Source of the DNA: Mesorhabditis belari | Taxonomy: Eukaryota > Nematoda > Chromadorea > Rhabditida > Rhabditidae | DNA: 64,000 nt | Direction of reading: 5' to 3' | Assembly (NCBI GenBank): GCA_958450365.1 | Contig: CAUEEP010000741.1 | Location: 2,490,501 to 2,554,500, forward strand | Shown: in pieces, positions 56,829 through 64,000 of the stretch | How the letters are laid out: each line of letters opens with the position of its first letter | How positions within the stretch are numbered: the stretch's first letter is position 1 | Notes under the pieces: model-generated | What the model was told of the DNA's origin: nothing | Databases searched by the model: none | What the model saw: only the letters and a program-made list of their open reading frames with translations | Position numbers and translations under genes: made by a program

Positions 56829-59800
56829 TTAATGCTTCGCGAGCTTTTCTCGTTGCTTCTCGAAATATTCGTACTCGGGTCGAGGGAGATCGTTGATGAT
56901 CAAGAGGATCGGGATTGGATAAGCCAAATGTACCTAATATGATCGATTTTTGAGTGAGTTTTTTTTTCGCCAAACCTGCATCGATTGCATGTTTGTCAAT
57001 TGGGTCATTTTTGCCTCCAAAACGGTGTCGATTTTGGTGGCGAATGCGAGGAAATCCTGGTTGGACACTTTCTTCTGAGCGGCTGTTAGCAACTGAAATT
57101 GGTATGCTTAAACAGGTGGTAATTTTCAAGAATTTGATGTTCAATGGCTACAAGGACACTTACAGTACTATCTAGGAATAAATTTGACTTGCTATGTGTT
57201 CTTTATGCTTAAAAAACTAACAAATTTGGACATAGAGATTCTTTGAGAAACTTCTCTTCTTTATATAAAAAAACCTCTGTCCGTTTGTGCGCGCACTACG
57301 CTCGTCGCCTATTTTAAAAAAACGCTGAAACACGTGTCTAATGAAATTTCATGTAGTTGTGGCTTTTAAAAGGAATTTTGCAAAAAGTCAAAGTAGGTCA
57401 AATTCAAGTGACTGGTTTCCAAATTTAATCGTTAATTTGTTGTTCTTTTCTTTCAAATAAAGATTTTAAAATTAAAATTTTCCTCTCTAAAGTTTTAAAG
57501 TTAAAAGTTTCCTCTCTGTTTACCTACAAAGCTTTTTATCTGAACCTAATAATTATTGGTCATCCTTTACTTGCTAACGATAATTTGTATCCAAGCACTT
57601 TGTGTGTGCATATTGTGTGCACCAGAAAGGGTTTGTTCCTACGTGAGCACACGTAGCTCATCTTAAACGAGAAAATTCACTTCTTGTGCCGCATTGTGGA
57701 CACCAGCGGTGACATTTGAGAAAGCCTCTTTCACGGCTCCAGTCAGAGCTTGAAGATTTGGAGCGGTCGTCTTGAACGATTGCCAGAAACGGTAGCCACC
57801 CTAGAATGAGTTTGTTGGCTAAAAAATCCTTTGACTGAAATGATTTGTTGAATTTGTTGGCTAAAAATGGTTGCATTTAGTTGGTCTACATTGCTCCAAA
57901 TGCACCAAATGGTCTACATTGCTTCGATTAGACTCAAATCTTTCTATTAGTTTGGTAAAAAAGAAATGCGCGTTTTCGTTAAAAGTCTATTTTATTATAA
58001 AAACAAGAAACAATTATTATAACAATACATTAATCCAAAAGGTATTCGCCATCTGCATCAATGACTTGTCGCCAACGTTCACGCAGAGAATGGATGCCCT
58101 TCTTGAAGAACTCGACCGGCTGCGACTCGAAGAAGTTGGACACCCAAATTTGGACCTCGTCGCGGTCCTTGAACTTTTTCTCGGCCAAGGAGTGGTGCAT
58201 TGATCGGAACAGATGGTAGTCGGAAGGCGCCAAGTCTGGGCTGTATGGCGGATAAGGCAGGACTTCCCAGCCCATTTCTTCAATTTTCTGCTGGGTGATT
58301 TTTGCGACATGCGACCGAGTGTGCTCGTGGAGGAATTTTGTCGACGCCGTATCCACACCTTGACGTCGCAGCACCTGGTCCACGCGGTCCTATTGGCCTT
58401 GGTAGAGCTTCGCCGTAACTGTTTGACCCGAATCCAGAACCTCAAAGTACACCAGGCCTTTACTGTTCCACCAAACACAAAGCATCACCTTTTTTCCGTG
58501 GATGTCCGGTTTTGGAGTCGGTTTTGGAGCTTCACCGGGGTCCAACCACTGCCGCTTTCTTGCTGTGTTGTCGTATTGGATCCACTTCTCATCCGACGTA
58601 ACAATGGAGTCGAAAACCCTACTGTTCTTGGCGCGGTGAGTGAGAATTCCGGCGATTGCGATGCGTGTCGCCTTGTTTGCGTCGGATAGCTTATGCGGTA
58701 CCCATTTTCCGCATCTATTCGTCTTGCCCATGCCATGCAGATGGTTCTCAATGGTGACATGAGTGCAGCCGAACTGTTCTGCCAGGTCGAGAGTGGTTGG
58801 TAAAAACCGAGTGGTTGGTCGCCCTTGTCGCGGTTCTTGAACTTTTTCTCGGCCAAGGAGTGGTGCATTGATCGGAACAGATGGTAGTCGGAAGGTGCCA
58901 AGTCTGGGCTGTATGGCGGATGAGGCAGGACTTCCCAGCCCATTTCTTCAATTTTCTGCTGAGTGATTTTTGCGACATGCGGCCGAGCGTTGTCGTCGAG
59001 GAATTTTGTCGACGCCGTATCTTTTACTGTAAATAAAATACAAATCAACAAACACGACGCTCATTTCTTTTTTACCAACCTAATAGCATGTTGCGCTCGC
59101 CGATGTCCTACTGTAAAAGTCTACTGTAAAAGTTCGAGGGCAAATTCTTGAGCCATTTTTGCTCACCTTTCTCAACTGTTGTCGTGCGGCGAATCGAGCC
59201 AACACACCGACGAATTTGTGCAAGTTGTTGTACTCGGATTCGGGGGTTTTTGAGAGAAGTTCAAGGCACTGGAAATCAAGTAAATCTTGGGAAAACAGTG
59301 AAAATCTCTGACTCAATTGGATAAATTTTCTTTCATACACCAGATTAAGCAGTACTACTGTTTTTTTCACAGTAAAGTCGGCTTAACTGGCAAATAAAGA
59401 GTGAAAAACTCGCGTGACTCGCCCTCATTTGCATTCACTTATCGTAACTCAGCCTACTTATCGTAACTCAGCCTATTTATCGTATCGTAACTCAGCCTAC
59501 TTATCGTAACTCAGCCTACTTATCGTAACTCAGCCTATTTATCGTATCGTAACTCAGCTTACTTATCGTATCGTAACTCAGTTTACTTATCGTAACTCAG
59601 CCTACTTATCGTATCGTAACTCAGGCTACTTATCGTATCATAACTCAGCTTACTTATCGTAACGTAACTCAGGCTACTTATCGTAACTCAGCTTACTTAT
59701 CGTAACTCAGCCACGGAATCTTTTAGTGAATTTCTAAGTGATGATGATCTTGGAAGCTATGACAGTCAATTTCACAAATGGAAACTGATAACTCGTTCTA

Positions 59801-62800
59801 ATCCATCTAGCAAATGGGGCTACAAAAAAGATTCCGATGAGAATTCCGAATCAAAAAGGAAATCGCGCCTTATAAAAGGGGATTTGAAATAGCGGACGTC
59901 TAAAGGATGACTTCGCTTTTCTGAAAAAACCCATCACATTTTATCTTTACTTCAACAATTCCATCACTTACATCCGAATACACATTTTTCTTCACATGCC
60001 ACGTGAGTTTTTTTTGCAATTCATCGAGTTTCTCCGTGTATTCCCCATTCACTTTTGTCAGCAATTTCTCCAATGTTTCGTCTTTTCCTTTCACCGAAGC
60101 ACGGGACTAAAGAGAAAATACAAAAAGCCGATTTTTCATCATTTTTCTTTCTAAGCATTGATTAAGGCTAAATTAAGGCTAAAAAGATGTGTTTTATTTT
60201 AAAAAAAAACCCCACTCATCCTCTCTACTTTAATTTGATACAAAAGCGCATAGAATAGTGTGTGTTCCTCGAGAGTAATGCGTTTTTTAAAACGCACATT
60301 TGGGAAAAAAAATCACCGTACTTTTAGCAAAAATTATTGCAAAAAAATGACGCAAAAATCACGAGCCCCGCATTATATACGACTCTTTTTAAAGATACTC
60401 AGCCTTTTAACTGATTTGGTGGGAAATTCGCTTCCAATGTAAAAAATGATTTTGGGGTAGGCTAATTTCCGCAAATTTTTTTTTGCGCAACTGGGTCGTT
60501 TGCGCAACTCGCCATAACTCGCTTCTAAGTCAGCCAATCTTTATAATTTTCGTTTCATTTTGTTGCACTTATTGAGATCTACAAAAGGAAACCAAAATCA
60601 TAAAGATTGGCTGACTTAGAAGGAAGTTATGTTGAGTTCAACCCACAGTATCAGCTCACTGAAAATTGCTAGAAATCTGAAACTTTTTCTATCAGAAAGC
60701 CTAGATTATCAGCTTCATTTTGATCTCAAACATTCAACAAAAATCTTCAAAAAGTACTCTAAAAGGGTTATCGATACTTAACGAGGCCTTAACGAGGCCT
60801 CATTCAGAGTAGTAATTTGAAAGTTTAATGTGATTTTTGAGTACTATTTTAAAGGAGTTTGCCAAATTTTTTGTATCAAAATGAAGCTAATAGCATTGGC
60901 TTTCTAATAAAAAAAGTTTCAAATTACTAGCGACTTTCCGTGCGCCGATATGACTGTCTGAACGGGAGCAACCCTAAAATATCGTTAGCCATGTCTAGCT
61001 TCGAGTCTAAAATATCGTTAGCCATGTCTAGATTTAGTAGTAAAGTTTGGAGATTGTTAAAATATAGGTTAAACGGTTCAAAAACGGATATTCCTTATAT
61101 TGAATGGATTCAAAAATGGACGAAATTCATTAACAAAACACGGCTAAACATTTCAAGCTTTAGTTTTCTGTAAAATTCACTTTTTCCAGCGTTCCACTGA
61201 TTTCATCGAGTAATTTCTTGGCTTGACTCTCGAATTGTTGCCGTAATTTTTCGATGAGTGGAAGTGATTTGGGGAGGAGCTCGTTGAGGTCATTTTTCAA
61301 CTGAAATCCGATCGATTGATTGTTAATTATCATAGCCGTTGTTAATTACTATAGCATACTATACCATTTACCTCATCAAAGTCTTTCTCCTCTTCGGGCA
61401 TCTTTGCAAAGAGCGCCGTCGAGTTCGCGATCTCGTCGCGTGGAGCCAAATGCGCCAACTTCAACACAATCAACGGATATGTTAACTGAAATTTTGAAAT
61501 TTTCAATGTATTGGGTTGGTGAATTGAAAACTGCGGGACTCTGAACTAAAATTTATTCAACATAAAGCCATGAATTCATTCCAAATAATTTCCATTATTA
61601 TTGACGACTTCTGCCCATTTTACAGGCAATTTGCGGATTCCTCTTTCGTAGTAGGATTTTGGTTTTGAATCGAAAAACTTTTCGAGCCAATTTTTGACTG
61701 CTTCTTCCGAATCGAAGTGTTCTCCCGCAAGCTCATTACTCATGGTCCGGAATAAATAGTAATCAAAAGGGGCGAGGTTCGGACTGTAAACTGTAAACTG
61801 TTCGGACTGGGGATGCGACAAAAGTTCCCAAACAAGGCTATTTATTTTAGGGGGAGTCAGTTTTACAACATGAGGGCGCGCGTTGTCGTGGAGGAGAACG
61901 ATCTTTGACTTGGAGGGCCTATTCTTCTTCAGAGATTCATTGCGGATTCCTCTTTCGTAGTAGGATTGGTTTGGTCTGATTTGGTTTGTGTGTGAGACAA
62001 GTGTGAGACTCAAAAATGGAGGACTGGAGATGTCCGATAGAGAGTTTGAGCACTTTCTTCAAAAGAAACCCATTTTGGTGTCAATAGAAAAGTTGTAGAG
62101 AATCAAAAATTAGGCTTATAGCCAAATTTCCAAAAAGACACACTTAGTAGTTTTGCTTAAAATGCAAGTTTTGTGAAAAATTTCATTTGGCAACGTAAAT
62201 TTGGCATTTCTTGAAAACCAGTTTTTGAATCGTTCTGAAAATTTGGATATAAGCTTGATTTTTGATTCTCTACAACTTTTCCATTGACACCAAAATGGGT
62301 TTCTTTTGAAGAAAGTCCTCAAACTGTCACATATGACAATAGCCGGCAGTTTTCAATTCACCAACCCAATAAATACAATAAATGAATAGATTCAAGATTA
62401 CTGAATAGAATAGATTCTAGATCCAGATCCAGATCTAGATTCCTTTTCGGCTAACCCACATTTTGTGGATACAAGAACTTCTCATTTTTCAACTCGGTGA
62501 AATCCCCGTCAAGCGCCGCCTCGAAATCGCTCAACGCCTTCAGGCTATTCGGCGAATTTCCGAAGCTCTTCAAGTTTTCCTAAATTTATGCAACTTTCAA
62601 AATTAATGAAAAATCATTTGAAAAAAACCGTTTTCAATTTCTCCTTGTAGTCAGCGATGAAAGTGTCGAAAAATTTCAAGACTTTTCGAGGCAATGAGGT
62701 GAGTTTTGAGGTGTAAACGGGCGAGAAGATGAAGTTGTAGTCGAGGATCTGAAAATATTAGAAACTAAAGCTTTTGACGCTTTTGTCTTTCACCTCATTT

Positions 62801-64000
62801 CCATCAACAATATCAGCGGTCTCGAATAAATGGCTTCGGACTGTCAAAATCTCATCTTCTTCAATATTGGCCAATGTGATGTTGACAATATTCACCTAGA
62901 AGTTCGATACTTTGAGAAAAGGTAAAAGTAAGTATTTGGTAGTAAGGCTTTAACTATTTTAACATTATTTTAACAGTTACAGTCGCAGCTACAGCTACGA
63001 GCTACAGTCGAACTTCTTTATAACAAACGTTCAACAAAACGTGAACTTTTATATAACGGCTTTTGTGAGCCCATGAGGCTTTTGTGAGCCTTGAGCCCAT
63101 GAGGCTTTTGTGAGCCTTGAGCCCATGAGGCTTTTGTGAGCCCTTGAGCCCTTGAGGCTTTTGTGAGCCCTTGAGCCCTTGAGGCTTTTGTGAGCCCTTG
63201 AGCCCTTGAGGCTTTTGTGAGCCCTTGAGCCCTTGAGGCTTTTGTGAGCCCTTGAGGCTTCTCTGAGTTCTGGCTTCTCTGAGTCCCAGCAAAACGTTTA
63301 ATAAAATGCTAACCTACAAGCTTTTACATAAAAGATTTTCCTTATAACGATATTTTGTTGGAAAATAGTTCTAAGTTGCGTTTCTCTATAATGTTTTTTT
63401 CTTGAATCGAACTTGAATCGAATTATGTTTTCTAAACAATCTTCTAAACAAAACGATGGTTAAAGATCTGATTTTTTGCTTCTACATAATGATTTTCTGT
63501 GTTTTCTGTATATTTCTATATAAAGATATTTATTCTTGGTTTCTTGCATATCTTTATAGAGAGTATATCTTGCTATTTATCTGCGATCTTGCATTACTTA
63601 CTATTTACAACAGGCAACATTCAGTTGCTAAAGTCAAACTCAAAGTAACTCTTGAGCCTTTTTTCAACGTCGACTCTGAAGCCTACTCTAGCTACCGTAA
63701 CCCAGCGTTTAAATCATAGGATAGATCTAATTGCAATTCAGTTGATGAAGAGTGATCTTTGCAACGCTTGAACGCGTATTATTGTAAGATTGACTAGTTT
63801 GAGTTACGGCGCGTGGTAGCTGTGCCATTCTTTACATTTTCTAAAGCTCGAAAAACGATTTCAAGTAAACTAAGAAAGTAAACTAAGTGTTTAGATATGT
63901 TTTTCTATTTTCCAACTTTCTAAACCCACCACATGCTTGAGGATCGAGAGTTTCGCTTCTGTGGCATTGCTTTTGTAAGTTTCCTCCAAATTGTGCTTTT
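56829..64000 (-). CDS. WSN-like nematode protein, C-terminal part (11 exons seen, at least 411 aa, 5' end outside window)
   Basis: Exons in transcription order: 64000-63930 (partial), 62895-62794, 62748-62629, 62579-62460, 61485-61372, 61300-61181, 60106-59972, 59268-59167, 57800-57669, 57092-56976, 56933-56829. Every junction is phase 0 and each internal exon encodes 34-45 residues, suggesting a modular helical protein. Exons around 61181-61300 and 59972-60106 are rich in K/E/L and may form amphipathic helices or coiled coil. The C-terminus ends NDLPRPEYEYFEKQREKL, which I recall as typical of the ends of nematode WSN-domain proteins; the family call is from memory and the WSN domain itself, normally N-terminal, is not in the window. 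Function is unknown. An alternative 51-bp intron after 59972 would end the protein at KSEVIL and a TAG near 59900, giving a shorter isoform. Two introns contain mariner elements. Confidence 0.75.
57950..59090 (-). mobile_element. Rearranged mariner element, 1141 bp
   Basis: Inverted ends contain TTGGTAAAAAAGAAATG and are flanked by TA (57948-57949, 59091-59092). The interior is scrambled: a 196-bp piece of the catalytic region occurs twice in direct orientation (58158-58353 and 58826-59021), and the extra copy replaces the N-terminal coding part next to the 5' end. It is located in the intron between exons 57800-57669 and 59268-59167 of the minus-strand gene. Confidence 0.9.
58030..58803 (-). 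pseudogene. Mariner transposase lacking its N-terminus
   Basis: Reading from about 58803, the frame carries the second HTH (LDLAEQFGCTHVTIENHLH), GKWVPHKL, SDEKWIQYDN (first Asp) and, after a TAG stop at 58390-58392, [13 protein letters not shown]. The motif that should be HDNARPH reads HEHTRSH here, so the second catalytic Asp is lost. The duplicated piece at 58826-59021 retains intact DDNARPH but is joined out of frame. Confidence 0.85.
59440..59712. repeat. 19-24 bp minisatellite
   Basis: Unit ACTTATCGTAACTCAGCCT with optional extra TATCG, about 13 copies in an intron of the minus-strand gene. Confidence 0.9.
59716..59892 (+). other. Open coding-like fragment of unknown origin
   Basis: A 58-codon frame (ESFSEFLSDDDLGSYDSQ near its start) is acidic then basic and ends RLIKGDLK before a stop. 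It lies antisense in an intron. It could be a transposase N-terminal fragment; no family is certain. Confidence 0.25.
60505..60632. repeat. Inverted repeat, arms about 45 bp
   Basis: CATAACTCGCTTCTAAGTCAGCC and its complement pair around a spacer with TTGTTGCACTTATTGAG. It lies in the intron upstream of exon 60106-59972 on the minus strand. Confidence 0.6.
61511..62369 (-). mobile_element. Internally deleted mariner (copy C), 859 bp
   Basis: Ends read TTGGGTTGGTGAATTGAAAA in inverted orientation with TA on both sides. The minus strand encodes only a C-terminal transposase fragment (61576-62013) with VLLHDNARPHV and YSPNLAPFDYYLF. Just before it comes SYYERGIRNESLKKN, a duplicate of the C-terminal block SYYERGIRKLPVKW, so the element is a deletion with a rejoined fragment. 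It sits in the intron between exons 62579-62460 and 61485-61372. Confidence 0.88.
63060..63268. repeat. 27-bp minisatellite
   Basis: Unit contains GAGGCTTTTGTGAGCCCTTG, about seven copies, first intron seen in the minus-strand gene. The remainder of 63270-63929 shows nothing else. Confidence 0.9.

Noticed and set aside
58485..59051. 188-codon protein as an intact new gene
   Set aside because: Its first third is the duplicated mariner catalytic fragment and the rest is an out-of-frame reading of the same transposase.

Overview
This is eukaryotic, nematode-like DNA. Coding information is split into short exons joined by GT..AG introns with T-rich acceptors (often TTTCAG, sometimes TAG), two of the introns are only 47 bp, and the mobile elements are Tc1/Tc3, mariner and piggyBac types. 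The gene families also fit a rhabditid nematode: a D2-like biogenic-amine receptor, an S28 peptidase of the lysosomal Pro-X carboxypeptidase type, and a WSN-like nematode protein. The species cannot be named from the sequence alone.

Three multi-exon genes can be assembled with every splice phase agreeing. (1) A 7TM receptor on the + strand, ATG at 17126, 17 proposed exons to a stop at 41919 (734 aa). Its introns hold most of the repeats between 17 and 42 kb. (2) An S28 serine peptidase on the + strand, ATG at 47202, 16 exons to 56364 (673 aa). It has a signal peptide, a Ser-Asp-His triad, a Thr-rich mucin-like C-terminal stalk and a hydrophobic tail that looks like a GPI-anchor signal. (3) A helical protein on the - strand, stop at 56829, running off the right edge, in which every exon junction is phase 0. 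Genes 2 and 3 converge, with stop codons about 465 bp apart.

The first 17 kb holds no gene I can support. It is a mosaic of minisatellites, dispersed repeats with tRNA-like cores, foldback elements, a mariner derivative and an inverted copy of one S28 exon. The rest is laced with transposons: a Tc3-like element with 214-bp inverted repeats (19570..21109), a small Tc1/mariner-type element with an internal duplication (24238..24928), a non-autonomous piggyBac nested in another repeat (34761..35159), a mariner with three in-frame stops (48486..49739), a scrambled mariner (57950..59090) and three copies of an internally deleted mariner family (about 4081..4857, 32559..33430, 61511..62369). Several TA-flanked MITEs and long palindromes are also present.

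More than 30 tandem arrays with unrelated units, mostly 10-20 bp, account for nearly all the long open reading frames in the window. These frames are open on several strands and phases at once and are not treated as genes. The clearest points for follow-up are the mucin-stalked S28 peptidase and its duplicated exon, the receptor with altered DRY and NPxxY motifs, and a repeated pattern of transposases rebuilt by internal duplication.
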